From assembly GCF_021018895.1 (NCBI RefSeq), contig NC_079366.1, positions 30,084,271 through 30,148,270 of the forward strand: a DNA stretch of 64,000 nt, given 5' to 3'. Below the pieces are notes generated by a model. It saw only the letters and a program-made list of their open reading frames with translations, did no database searches and had not been told where the DNA came from. The stretch's first letter is position 1; each line of letters opens with the position of its first letter. The DNA is from Seriola aureovittata (Eukaryota; Chordata; Actinopteri; Carangiformes; Carangidae). Both the position numbers and the translations under genes were made by a program. Positions 41,824 to 54,224 of the stretch are shown piece after piece.

Positions 41824-44800
41824 ATGCTGCACACAGACAGCTTTAACTTAAAACGTGTGCCGCTCATATTTCTGCTCATATTTGGTCAATGTTGGAAACA
41901 CTGTGCTGCACAGGTGAGCTGCCGTCCTCTCTGTAAGATCAACTGGTTCAAGTTTAAAGCTGAATGTGATGTAGTTCTGTTTCCTTCTTCTGATTGTAGG
42001 TGAACAGAGAAGAGGAAAACGAGCCTCCAGGTGAGACTGAGAACAGGCTTTTTACAGGTAAATCTGCTGCTTTACTGTTAAACGCAGAGTTAGAAAGCAG
42101 CTTTTGCAGGTAAACAAAGTCAAAGTCTCCAAACTACCTCTAAATCTCAGTTCAGAGTTTCAGATAAATACACTTGTTAGTTATTTGAATTCAAACTTTT
42201 TGCTTTTTAAAAGTTGCGTTCATCACTGGTGAAAATCACTGTTTGAAAGCTGTTGCTGGAAGTTTCACCTGTTCACCCTTTTCCTGTTTCCCACACACCT
42301 GTGACACTGAGTAAAGCTGAACTCTGACTTTAACAGGTGAGCACATTCATTCAAACTCACTGGTATAATTCTATGTTTTTGTTATTTTGAACAAACCCCA
42401 AGAAAAGACCAACACGAGCTTCTAACACGTACTGTGTGTGTATCTAAAGTCTGACGGCCCTAATTTAATACACTTATTATATATATATATATATATATAT
42501 AATATTTAAAATATTTAATTTAATTCCTCTGAGCCTCAGCGCTGCGTTGTCGTCCAGAAAATGTTAAAAACACTTCAGTGAGTCACATCATCCCACTGCC
42601 CTGAAAACTCACGAGAGTGTAGATTAATCCGCCACTGAAAATAGTCCCCAACAAATGCACCACTTCCTCCTGTTTTAATTCAAAACTACACGAGCAGCTG
42701 TTTGAGGAAATTAGAGAATGATTTTAAGAAGTGAAACAATCCGTGAGGAGTTTGTAAGCTTTATGTCGTCAGTAGGAACCAACAGCGGCGAGGACTTAGA
42801 TTTTAACGCGTTGTTGGTTTTGGTCTGTTCATGGGATTTGTAGAAGAAAAATAAAAATCATGAAATAGAAATCATGAGAAGGAGAATGTGAATTTGATCA
42901 TTTACCTTGAATATCATGAACAGCTGACGATATGTTTGTTGGTTGATTTTCATGTTCTGGAGAAAGAAGAAGATTAGTCCCACAGGGAGGAAGAAAAAGA
43001 AACTGCAAAAATGTCAATATCAAATACATTAATAAATAATAGATAATAAAATGTACAATTAGATATTTAAATGACAAAAAAGCAGCAGAGTGTGTTAATT
43101 ACTGCTCGTGGTGAGTTGTCTGTTTGTGGTGTGTGTTTTTAAAAACTGAAGGTGATGTATAAATCATGCTACTTGTCTTTAATGAGCTCACACCTGTAAT
43201 ATCCACCGGTGTGTTTGTTTCCTCCTCAGATGGACACGGTGGCGGCGGCGGCGCCTTCTTCGCTCTGCGGAGCTGCCACCGGCTGCTGCATGGCGATGAC
43301 AGCGGCGAGTTCTTCTCCCCGGACTACCTGTGCTCCAACCCGTCTCTGTGGTGCAACTGGACCGTCCAGGTGGATCCCGGCAAGAGGATCCACCTCCACC
43401 TGGAGGACTTGACCCCCGATGACGCCTGCCACCTCAAACAGGACGAGATCCACGTGGACGACCCCGCCGCCCGCTCCGGGGGTCACAAGGTCCTGCAGAA
43501 GTGCTGGCGCGAGGCCAAGTACACTTCCTCCTCCGACACTCTGCAGGTGGTGCTGCTGATTGGCGGCTGGCCCCACCTGCCCTACAGGGGCTTCTACGGC
43601 CGCTACCATGCGTTTGGACCGCCGGTGATGTACAACCCTCAGGACGTCTCCGAGTCAGAACCAGGTCTCGCACCAGAACTGGACGGAGAACAGATGGAGT
43701 CCGATTCATCAGAGCATCCACCAACAGCACATTCTGATGTGTTTGATTATTATGATTCAGCCATGACTGCTGAGCTGCCCTGGGGCCCCGAGGGGCCCGA
43801 GGAGGCGGCGGACACAGACGCTGAGGTGGGAATCAAACCCTCAACCCTAGCGGTGCCTAATGCCTTGCTCTGCCAATTCAGTTCAGCTCCTTTCATACAA
43901 CTGAGAGGTGTTAAAGCTCCTTCACAGAGAACTGCTGCTAGCTAACAGCTGCTAACTGCTGCTAGCTAACAGCTTCTAACTGCTGCTAGCTAACAGCTGC
44001 TAAATGCTGCTAGCTAACAGTTTCTAACTGCTGCTAGCTAACGCTGCTAACAGCTGCTAGCTAACAGCTGCTTACAGCTGCTAACAGCTGCTAACAGCTG
44101 CTAGCTAACAGCTGCTACCATCCCGACCCTGCAGTTCCTCTCAGCTCTGCGGAGCTTTTCAGCCTCTTTCAGATCAGTGTTTTGGTTTCTCGGCCTCAGA
44201 CTTTAGAGTTTTGCTTCACGCTCCCAGCTCTCTTCACCCTCACCTCCAGCAGTTTATCTGTTTAGATTTATACAATCTACGTTGCCTTGTCTTGTGCAGT
44301 TACAACAGGTATATGATGCACTAACAGGTGGAAAGATAATCCTGCAGATCAGAGTCTCTGTCTGTCGGTGGGGAAAAATATTATAAAACTGCACGATGCT
44401 GCAGCAAATGTATTTCTAGAATCATCGACTTTGTTTAATCAGTGATAAATCGCATCATCCAGTGTTAACTTCATATGTATTATTTTTATTTCTGTGCCAC
44501 GCTGCTGGTAAACACCAGAAATTATTTTGAAATTCCTCCATCTCTTCTCAGTTTGGTGAGAACCTCCATCCAGCCTCGGGGAACTACAGTCATGTAAACC
44601 CGTCCTTGACCGAACCCACAGTGCCATCATCCACCCAGGGGACCTCCCGATGGGGAAGAGGTGTCTCTCACACCCCTTCAGGTCTCTCGGACTCAGACGT
44701 CCACCCTGAGTCTCCACAGCAGCAGCTACAGGAAGACGACCATCAAAACCATGAGCTCAAACCCACTGATCGCTCTGATCGATCCGGAGCAGCCGTACGA

Positions 44801-47800
44801 CGGAACGTGGAGGAAGCGTCCGTCCGTCCAGAGGATGAGAGAGATGAACAGAACCGGTCCGAGGAGGTAAAACCTGCCGCTGGTTCAGACGGGGAGAACA
44901 GGACAGAGGTCGGTGAGGCCTCAGACCAGCGACCCTCCTCCTCTGAAGGCCCAGAACCAGGGGAGACCGAACAGACTCATCCTCACCCCAACATGGTGGA
45001 GCCGCTGTCGGACCACAGAGGGAACCGTGAGTGAACATGTGTTTTTTTACCTGTTGAATAGATCATATTCATATCTGAGCCTCTCTTCTGATTGGCTGAC
45101 TGTTTTCTGAGGGATCCAATAAAAATATAGCAGATATCAGGTAAAAACACTCAAAGAAACCAAATCCTGCAAGGTTTGGATGGTGGGTCCAGGTGGGCGG
45201 GGCTTGGTGACTGCTTTGTTGTGACATCACAAAGTTCCAGAAGTCCTGACGGCTGGTTTTAAGGCTCAGTTTCTGAATACAGGCTGTGTGCATTTCTCTG
45301 TGGACTGAGGCTTTGATACTTTCACAGTATTAATATAGAAGCTAGAGCTGATCTATAATCACACTACACATGGACACAGACCTTTACACTGGAGGAGCTT
45401 TAAGAAGTTAAACCTGAACAATTACATGTTTGCGCTTTTTCCAAAAAATACATATTTGCTAGTTGTTGTCCATAAACCTGATGATGAATTAACCATTAAA
45501 ATAACAGTAAAAAGAGAAGGAAAAAACAAAGATGTCAAACACTGATAAACATTTAAAATGGATCATGTGGTTGTAAAGGACCTAATGTTTGATGAAGACA
45601 GAGGCAAACCTGAGTTTAACATTTTTAACTGAGGCAACAATAAATAATAATCTTTGTGTTATGATCAAAACAAAGTGTGAAACTAACGTCTGAGCTCGTC
45701 AGTGGCTGATCTGTTCTGACTGTTTTCAAACAAAAACTGAAAAAAAGGTTCATTGTTGTGTCTGATCAGTTTGTCTTTGTGTTTCTGTCTTTCAGTCAAT
45801 GTTAAGAATCACTCTGAAATCCCACATCTCCCTGGAGGTGAGTGTTAAACTGAAACTGTGCTGGAGCTGAGTCTTTCTAATGTTGGGATTAAATCAAATT
45901 AAATTTATTCATTATTTTTGATGTGATTTAACGTAAAATGCATTTATTTGCAAGGCATCAGCTGCCAGCAGATTCATTATGAAAATACGTTGGTGCTTTG
46001 CTGCTTGGACAGATCACCTGTTTGAGGCGGCTGTTGAGGTGAACTTCAGTCAGGATTTCGAGGAGCCCTGGGACAACCTGGCCAGGTCACTGCTGCTGTC
46101 AGTCAAGGCTTCGGTACGATGATGAAAAGCATTATGGGAAACATAGCGTCACTGATACCTGCGGAGGCGGCGGCACACTCACTAAACCACTTGTTTGTTC
46201 TGTAGATCAGCGAGCAGCTGGAGGCTCTGCACACACCACTGTCCATGTCGTCTAAAAGAATAAAGAGGTGAGTGCACGGCCGCTGAAATACAAGCTGCAC
46301 TGAGTCTGTTTGAATCGAGCTGAATACATACACTCGTATATCCTGTCTTCACCTTCAGTGGGTCGATCTTTAACCCCTTCACTGCATCGTCTTTTCATTT
46401 ACTTTGCATCTTAGTTCCTTCACTAAAAGAGGAGAGATGCAGGAAAAGAAGAATTAAACGTATTTAATAAAATGAAAAATGCTTTTCTCCAGCCAAAATG
46501 TACGGAAACTGTGAAAGGCCATACTCGCAAATATTTTCTTTAATTATCCCGTTATCTCGAGAAAATAAAGCTGTTTTCTTGAGATAACGGGATAAAAAAA
46601 TATTTGTGATTATGACTTTTCTTGGCTTTGATGCAGAAACCCAGAGCCCGGTTTATTTATTTATTTTTTGTCAGTGTTCGTTTCTGTAATACTCATTTTG
46701 GCCACAAGAGGGTGTATAGAAAAACTCTTTTCACCTGCCTCTCAGGACTCCCGTATTCATGTTTTAGAATAAAATGAAAACAGTAGAAGTAAAGCTCCTG
46801 TTAATACCACTTCAGGATATGTAACTGTGTCCCAGGGTGGTCGTTCGCGGATGGAAAATACTCACTCCTCGTAGAGATCGTCCGTTAACGTGAGCGTTCA
46901 GTTCTCGTGTTGTGTGCGCAGGCTGAATGCAGGAGTGCTGTACATCCTGTGGCTGCAGATCGGACAGGGGCTCGGGAGTCAGCAGGTGCACAGGGCCGTC
47001 CACGCCGCCATGCAGGGCCTCATCGCCACGTCTGTGGGCCTCAGAGGAACCCACAGGAAGGCCGTCATCGTCTCCGTGTCGACCGCAGGTACGGCAGAGC
47101 CGGAGCCGTCGGAACGAAATCAAATCTACACACACACACACAAATTTCACACAAATGTTTGATATTTTATGACTCTGGATAAACAGACTATAACCTGGAA
47201 CTAGTCTGAGCGGCGGAGGGATACGACCACGAGGAGGTGATTTTAGTTTCATGTCTGTCAGATTCAGCCTAGACATTGAAACGTGTGTGTTTCAGATGTA
47301 AACGAGTGTGGGACCCAGCTGGTGCTGTGTGATGTGAACGCAGACTGTGTGAACCAGTTCGGCTCGTACTCGTGTCGCTGCAGGCCGGGCTTCCTGGACC
47401 AGTCCCGTCTGGGATCAGGAGGAACCGTGTGTATGGACGTGGCGGCCGCAGGTACGCGGCTCTACTGCTTTATTTGAGATCAACAAAACGGAAAGTCCAG
47501 AGGTGACCAGCTGCTGACTTCCTGTCATTTGCCTGCAGGTTGCGGCTCAGGCCTGTCGGCTGAGACTAAAGGCATCTACGTGCTTTTCTTCCTGCTCAGC
47601 TCCTTCATCCTGATGCTGCTGGCGGCGGCCGGCGCGCTGTACCGCCGCCACCACCGGGGGATGTTCCTGGTCCGTTGCCACAGCAGCAGCAGCGTCTCTC
47701 CTCCTGACCCCAACAACAACCAGCACCATCATCACGACGGCTACTCCAGCCCCCATGACGCCGACCTGCCCCCACCACCCCCGCCCGCCCGGGGCCCCAG

Positions 47801-47918
47801 AGAGGGCTGGCCCCAGGTGAAGGAGCGCTGCCCGGCCATGGACCTGCCGCTGCTTCGCTTCAGCCCTCTGCTGCCGCCGGACGGCTACCTGGAGCCACGG
47901 GAGGGAGGGAAGATGTGA
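41824..47918 (+). CDS. Type I membrane protein with CUB, SEA-like and calcium-binding EGF modules
   Basis: Ten coding exons with matching phases: 41824-41913, 42000-42030 (or to 42057), 43230-43825, 44552-45026, 45796-45837, 46013-46113, 46206-46267, 46922-47088, 47296-47451, 47539-47918, giving 699 (or 708) residues. A signal peptide (RVPLIFLLIFGQCW) is followed by a CUB domain (~56-168, SCHRLL ... SPDYLCSNPSLWCNWTV ... GGWPHLPYRGFYGRY). Then come a ~240-residue Ser/Pro/Glu-rich hydrophilic stalk and a SEA-like module (~412-520; VEVNFSQDFEEPWDNLARSL ... GLRGTHRKAVIVSVST). A calcium-binding EGF follows (522-568; DVNEC ... CVNQFGSYSCRC), then a membrane span (~586-608) and a Pro-rich tail. Probably a surface adhesion, matrix or shed receptor protein. 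I do not recognise a named gene, and the SEA call is by pattern only. Confidence 0.85.
42476..42502. repeat. (AT)n microsatellite
   Basis: AT run in intron 2 of the CUB/EGF gene. Confidence 0.85.
42510..43200. other. Intron 2 of the CUB/EGF gene
   Basis: AT-rich, nothing further recognised before the CCTCCTCAG acceptor. Confidence 0.5.
43933..44115. repeat. Minisatellite, ~22-bp unit
   Basis: Imperfect tandem copies of CTGCTAGCTAACAGCTGCTAA in intron 3 of the CUB/EGF gene. The unit is rich in AGCTGCT/GCTAGC palindromes. Confidence 0.85.
45074..45400 (+). mobile_element. 5'-truncated copy of the 53431 fold-back MITE
   Basis: From CTGAGCCTCTC.TCTGATTGG to CTTTACACTGGAGGAGCTT it matches 53595-53928 closely. 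The left inverted arm is missing. It sits in intron 4 of the CUB/EGF gene. Confidence 0.85.
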
Positions 47919-47937
47919 ACATATCTTAACTCCATTC

Positions 47938-47943
47938 ATTAAA
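47938..47943 (+). promoter_or_regulatory. Candidate poly(A) signal of the CUB/EGF gene
   Basis: ATTAAA lies 20 bases after the stop codon; a second ATTAAA lies near 48013. Either would give a very short 3' UTR. Confidence 0.4.
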
Positions 47944-48439
47944 ATCTCTTTTCATTTAGTTTTCCTTGACTTTGTGTCTGAATGTCCGATTCTCTTCACT
48001 GTAAACTGAAGAATTAAAATCACTACAAAGCAACACTTCCTTGTTGTCTTGGTGTTTAATGCATGTTACTGTGGAAACAGCGCTGCCACAATATCAGAAA
48101 TAACAATATTACATCTATCTCCAGACAAATTCACATTTACCGTTTTGAGTTTGTCTCTTTGTTGTTTTGCTTTCTTTTTAGCAAATGAATTGGACTCTAA
48201 GGAGTTTAGGGAAGTGGAGAGAGTCAGTGACAATAAAGATCAATTACAGTTAATAGATCCACAAGGCCAAACGTGCCATCATATTATAGTGAATAATGAT
48301 TTATACATAATTTCCATATTTCATTTTTTAAATATTACAGTTAACATCAATAACATATTGCATCACCCTTAGGTGGAAAGTTTATCTTCACTGCATTTTA
48401 ATGGTTGTAAATGAGCCCAGACACTTGATTTGCATTGAA

Positions 48440-48802
48440 GGAGTTGTGAAGTTGTAAGTTTATGCTATTGCTACATAGCTAACATTAGCATTAACTGTTT
48501 ACTTACCAGTCTAGAAGAAATGTTATGAGTTCAGCATCAAACTTTATTCCTTTGCTCACTTTTCTTGAATTGAAGTTAGCATGCTAACTAGCCAGCTCAG
48601 GCCCGGTCGGACTGTCTCGTCACTTTCCGATACCGAGTCGCTGCAGCGTCCAGTGTAAATAAGTAGCTGATCAGAGAATGTATTACAACCTCTTGTATTG
48701 TAAACGGAATAATTGCTGGAGCTATGGCAAGGAGTGATAAGTAAACAACTGTTAATGCTAACGTTAGCCATGTAGCAGTAGCAAAACCTACAAATAGCTC
48801 CC
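48440..48802. mobile_element. Fold-back element
   Basis: The left arm (TTGCTACATAGCTAACATTAGCATTAACTG and neighbours) is matched in reverse complement by the right arm (CAACTGTTAATGCTAACGTTAGCCATGTAGCAGTAGCAA). A related arm recurs at 60795-60925 (GCTAACGTTAGCATTAGCAG, CCAGTCTAGAAGAAA). Confidence 0.65.
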
Positions 48803-48924
48803 ATAAGTTCTGCTGAGTAAGATGATTGCAGGCTTTTAAAAACACATCCGAGTAGAAAAGAAAATATTCTCTGCAGCTGAAACAAGCATCAACCAAAATG
48901 AAGCATCAACACTGAAGAACCGAA

Positions 48925-49150
48925 ACCTGCAGTTCCTCTAACGGCCACTAGAGTCTGGCTCCAACAGTGAGTCAATCCCCATAGACTCCCATGTTAAAAT
49001 GTCCAACTTTACAGCAGAAATAAACATGTTTACAGCCTGGTACATAAACAGTGGACGGAGTCAGGCATTGCCAAGATGGTGAAGGTGGAGCAGCTCACTC
49101 TGAGCTTCAGAAACCTGTGGGTGACATCACAGAGGCGACGTCCATCTTTA
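48925..49150 (+). repeat. Dispersed repeat (unclassified), copy 3
   Basis: GCAGTTCCTCTAACGGCCAC, TCCCATGTTAAAATGTCCAA and CAGAAACCTGTGGGTGACAT match 1990-2400. Confidence 0.75.
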
Positions 49151-49159
49151 TTTGCGGCC

Positions 49160-50120
49160 TGTTGAGAGAAGAGCATCAGGTAAAGCTGCTCCGGTCAGTA
49201 TTTCTGCAGTGGATGAGTCAAAGACGGACTTGCACAAACATGGAGAATCATAAACCTGGATCATTTTAGATTTAATGTACAGGGAGATAAATAATGTGAC
49301 AAGGATACTCTGCTCTGAATCTGACCGAAGACGTGTCGCGATGTGGGACATTATTCTAAATGTTTTTTAAATTATTCTAAATGGGAATTTGCAACAACAC
49401 ACTTCACATTCAAATTCATGAATATAGCTGATTATACAGGGAGAGCCTCTCGGTCAAGGACACGTGGCCTGTTGTGGAAGCGTGACCTCCCAGTCTCAAA
49501 CTGGCCACCCTGCACCACTGTGTGCAGGGAGTGAAGTGTAGTGTGCGCTGGCCCACCCAGTCCCAAACCACTTTAATAGGCTTACAGCGGCTAATCCAGG
49601 GCGGTGTGCTGTCACATGGGGAGTCTGCTGACCTTACTCCGCTTTATTACAGGGTGCTTGTTCCCTCAGCCCCTCTCTGCTCCAAAAACCAATTCCTTTC
49701 TTTACCATCTTACATTTTCTTTAGTGCCTCCACCCGCGAGCTTCACCGGAGAAAAACGCACACCTGTAACATAGATTAACGCTCCCGACACAGATGTTTT
49801 TAAGCTCTGATAAATCCACTGTGCACCACCTGCCCAGCACCAAGCAGCAGACAGGTGAAGGTAGAGAGCAGCAGGTGAGGAGAGGCGAGCGAAGACGGCC
49901 ATTGATTCAGTTATTTAAAATTAGGTTTGTGTCGATCTGATGCTAAAACAAGAGAGTCTGACTCCAGTGAGATGATTGGCTGACGGAGATCGTGGCAGGA
50001 TCTGATTGGTTTACCTGAAAGAGTGAGTGTGTTTAAATATGTAAGTATAAAGTATAAGCAGTAAGGTAGTGTATGGTTCCTGTACTGCAAGTCTTAAGCA
50101 AGAAAGTACAGTGTTGGTGT
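49160..50120. other. Intergenic sequence, nothing recognised
   Basis: No gene-like coding pattern on either strand. Confidence 0.4.
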
Positions 50121-50129
50121 AAACAAAAA

Positions 50130-50162
<33 letters not shown>
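50130..50162. repeat. (AT)n microsatellite
   Basis: AT dinucleotide run followed by ACTGTATAAATATATAAATA. Confidence 0.9.
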
Positions 50163-50289
50163 CTGTATAAATATATAAATAATGTCTTAAAACAAAATGA
50201 TTGTTAACAGCTTAAAAAATGTTTGAAAACTCCTTTCGTTATTTTTACGTCTCAGCGGCGGCGGCAGTCGGAGCCGGAGGCGTCTCTCA

Positions 50290-50480
50290 GTGACGCCTCG
50301 ACGGAATTTCTCCAAATTTGGCGCAAACATTCACAAGGACACGAGGATGAACTGATTAGATTTTGGCCGTCAAAGGTCAAAGGTTAAGGTTGTGGTGAAC
50401 CTTGTGAACATGATATCTCCGTAACACCTTGGAGGAACACAAACGTTCCCCTGGACTCAAGGACCAACTGATTAGATTAT
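50290..50480 (+). repeat. Dispersed repeat with DR1 motif, copy 3
   Basis: CCAAATTTGGCGCAAACATT, GGATGAACTGATTAGATTTT and GTCAAAGGTCAAAGGTTAAG match the family, followed by a second partial unit (GGACTCAAGGACCAACTGAT). Confidence 0.7.
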
Positions 50481-50657
50481 GTCAATAAATAAATAAATAA
50501 ATTAATAGTATTACTCCTTAATTATTATATACCATGAAACACACTTACAAGTATTTATTGATTTATTATTTAATATTTGATTCATTAACTTTATTTACAT
50601 ATAGTAAGATTCTGAAAGCAGACCAGAGCATCATCTCCCTTGTTACCATAAACAAAC

Positions 50658-50672
50658 GCAGTGTGTGTGTGC

Positions 50673-50740
<68 letters not shown>
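50658..50740. repeat. (GT)n microsatellite
   Basis: GT run with a few GC and TT interruptions. Confidence 0.95.
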
Positions 50741-50741
<1 letters not shown>

Positions 50742-50859
50742 GTGTTGTGTTGTGAGGGTCACACCCCTCCTCTGGACCAGATGTGTTCTCAGCAGCTGTC
50801 CTACCCCCCTCCCTCCCTCCCCCCGGTTGAAAGACGCCACTTTCTTCACCCGGAGCTGA

Positions 50860-52458
50860 TCTTTGTCTGAATGCTCGTCACGTTCCAGCAGGTGGAACCG
50901 CCAAGGACAGCATCACTGGGCTGCTCTCCGCAGGGTGAGGAGGGGGGAGGAGGGGGAGGAGGGGGGAGGAGGGGGGAGGTGGTGCTGCTGGTGATTGAGG
51001 AGGGGGGGGGGCGAAGGCGATCCTCCCTCCCCACCTTCAGCTTCATACCTCTGCTGGCGGCCTGAGGTCGAGGAGGCCGCTCCTCCTTCTTGGCGTCCCC
51101 TCCAGCTTCCATCCAGTGAGCCACGCTGAGCTTCGCCTGCCAGGCAGCGTCCTCCTCCCATAATCCCCTGCTCCCTCCTCCAGCTCTCCACCACAGTCAT
51201 TTATCTATGAAGGTGTGGGTGTGTGGAATCCGGATCCTTATACAACAGCTTTGGATTGTGTGTCTTCTGATTAATTAACAGAAATGTGTCAATTATTATG
51301 TTGTGACATTTAACGATGATGAGTTTCTGATTTCACACACCTTAGGCACGTTTCAGATGAACGCCGTTGCCGCCGCCGCCTCTGAGTGTTTCTAATGAGG
51401 ATTTAGCCTTTCAGTCTTGTTCTGATGTCGCTCGCCGTGTGCAGTCTGAGGCCACCGCGCTGTGTGTCGTGGAGCATGGCGGCAGGAAGGCGGCGATCTG
51501 CTCCGTTAGAGCCACAGGGACGCCACACAGCAGACACAGGACCTGACTGTCACTCAGAGCCTAATGAGCCTCTGTGGACGCCGCCGCCGCCGCTGCCGCC
51601 GCAGCGTGGGTGGCCAACAGGTCTCCATCCAGATCTACATGTGAGACACTTAGAGGTCTGACACATGATGTAGCAACAGAACATGTTGTAACGTGTCATT
51701 TCTCTCTCAAACACAATCATATAATATTAGCATGTAATATACAGTTTAAATAAATAAACTAAATATGGAAATCAAAGTCAGAATGAGATGTTTCTGGGGG
51801 AAGTTGTGAAGCTGTTATCAAGGTTATTAAAGTACTATGAGGTGATTGGGGTTATTGAACTCTACATTACAACATGGAGGATGTGCGTCCTCTGGGGAGC
51901 ATGAATGTGTTTCAACTGTTAAAAAAAACCAAAGGCCTTAAAAACCTCAACTTTTTATGTAAAAAAAACCGACATGCTGTCAAGGTTGCTAGGCGACAGG
52001 GGCGGAGCTTTGTGACGCAGCGGTAAGGGCGAGGACTGTGGACGACAGGAAGCAGCTTCTGTCGCTCTCTATACGCCGTCACCTGACTTCATCCTTTGCT
52101 CCCGTCATCATGACTGCGGCCACTAGAGGTCGTCTAACCATTAAAACGTGGGTCATTATAAATAAATACATTCATTTAAATTTAAAGGGCGGGAACAGCT
52201 GGAGACGCAGAGCACAGATCCTCCGGAGGTCAGACCGTCTCACTCACGACGTTTACGAAGGTTACATTTGTTGTGTTTTCTGAGGGGTTATTGTGACACG
52301 TCGATCGATGGAGTTGATCAATCAGCAGCGAACTGAGGAATCAATCATCATCAGTCAGTTACTAGTTTGTGCTTCAGTTTTAATACGAGTCTCTTTTATT
52401 AAGAAGTTTAATGTTTTCACTTCACACACAGCTCCAGGCCAGTCCTGGTCTGTTGTCC

Positions 52459-52460
<2 letters not shown>
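50860..52460. other. Intergenic sequence with G/C-rich tracts
   Basis: A GGGGGAGGA tract (50937-51010) and a CCGCCG run (51580-51602) are present. GTTGCTAGGCGACAGG at ~51987 recurs at ~62375, marking another dispersed repeat (51980-52260 and 62340-62460). No gene seen. Confidence 0.45.

Positions 52461-52503
<43 letters not shown>
52461..52503. repeat. (GT)n microsatellite
   Basis: About 20 GT units. Confidence 0.95.
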
Positions 52504-52504
<1 letters not shown>

Positions 52505-53430
52505 GTGACAGGACAGCTGAGGAACGCTGACCTTGCATGTGGAATCAGGATGAGCCGGTCAGTAATCCCATCAGTGTTTAATAACCTGATCCCGGTGTTA
52601 CGAGCTTCATTATATCAGAGGAATCAGACTCGGTTTCTCTTCTCGTGCCACACTGTGTTGGAATTGGCTCCCCGGCAATTTATTTTTCTATTAGCGGAGC
52701 CGTGTGAAGTGTGATTGGGTGGCGGGCCGCGGGTTGGCGGCGGGGGGCTGCTCGGCCCGATAAGAGGACAGTCAGAGATCCTGCTCAGCGCGGCGGCTCT
52801 CAGCTCTGATTGGATGAGGATACGAAGCGGACGACTGACCGGTGCCACAACCTGCAGCCGGGAGTCGACCTCTGACCTGAGGAAAATCAGCAGCTGCTCA
52901 CAGCCCCCGAGAAAAACGTGAACTCATGATTTTTTTCTTGGGTTATTTTGCGAGGATTTGAAGGTTCGGGCCTCGTCTCTGTCGGAGCTAAAATAAGATC
53001 TGGGATTAAAACAAATAAAACTGAGAAGGTGTTTTTTTAAAATCAAATTTGGGGATTTAGAGCAAAAGTAAGAAACTCTGGGATCAGCTGAATACATTTT
53101 GGAGGAGTTGATGGTTCCACCTGCAGCTGATCAATCAATCAATCAATCAATCAATCAAGGCAAGAACCACGATGATTCACAGTCAACAGTGTTGTAACAA
53201 GCTGCTGCAAGTAAAGGTTTCATTTTTGTTATTTCAACTATTTTCTTTTGACTATATTGAACTTCAGTTATTGTTCCCGAGCAACTGTGTGATGAACGTT
53301 TGTAACTGACGGGATCAAATCTTCTGATTTTAATGACGTTTCATCTCAACTTTCGCTTCTCTTCCACTGTGCTGCGACATGAACGCTGTCGCCTCCGGGG
53401 GGGGCTGATGGGGAGGATTCTTTTGTTTTC

Positions 53431-53928
53431 AAGCTCCTCCAGTGTAAAGGTCTGTGTCCATGTGTAGTGTGATTATAGATCAGCTCTAGCTTCTATATTA
53501 ATACTGTGAAAGTATCAAAGCCTCAGTCCACAGAGAAATGCACACAGCCTGTATTCAGAAACTGAGCCTTAAAACCAATCAGAAGAGAGGAGGCTCTGAG
53601 CCTCTCCTCTGATTGGCTGACTGTCTTCTTCTTTCTGAGTGATCCAATAAAAATAAAGCAGATTTCAGTTAAAAACACTCAGAGAAACCAAATCCTGCAA
53701 GGTTTGGATGGTGGGTCCAGGTGGGCGGGGCTTGGTGACTGCTTTGTTGTGACATCACAAAGTTCCAGAAGTCCTGACGGCTGGTTTTAAGGCTCAGTTT
53801 CTGAATACAGGCTGTGTGCATTTCTCTGTGGACTGAGGCTTTGATACTTTCACAGTATTAATATAGAAGCTAGAGCTGATCTATAATCACACTACACATG
53901 GACACACACCTTTACACTGGAGGAGCTT
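53431..53928. mobile_element. Complete fold-back MITE, ~150-bp terminal inverted repeats
   Basis: AAGCTCCTCCAGTGTAAAGG at the left end is the exact reverse complement of CCTTTACACTGGAGGAGCTT at the right end. Pairing continues through CTATATTAATACTGTGAAAG and TCTGAATACAGGCTGTGTGC to GCTCAGTTTC/GAAACTGAGC. The centre holds AACCAAATCCTGCAAGGTTTG and GGTGGGTCCAGGTGGGCGGG. Truncated copies are at 45074-45400 and ~14409. 498 bp, no coding capacity, no clear target duplication. Confidence 0.85.
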
Positions 53929-54224
53929 AATTATTCTATATTCTCCTGGATAACTTGTGAATTTCCCCTTAACTCCAGAGTAATGGCAGCATAGTGTTGC
54001 TTGTGTCACAGTCACAGGGACGATAGAGAAGAAGACTGAGTAGTTTTACTCCTCTCCACATGAAGCTCGTCAGCAGCAGAGGTGACAGCGGGCTGCAGTG
54101 AGCAACACTGTCCTACAGGGGGCAGTGCGTCGCCTCTGCCTTCTCCTCCGTCTCCCTCCTCAGGCTTTAATCATTCGTCAGGCATAATAAGAGAAGCATT
54201 TATAGTCATATCCCTGTAATAAAG

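Noticed and set aside
43933..44115. CRISPR-like array
   Set aside because: Contiguous imperfect ~22-bp minisatellite without unique spacers, in a vertebrate intron.
49051..49269. Small open frame starting MDGVRHCQDGEGG
   Set aside because: Lies within the dispersed repeat also found at 1969.
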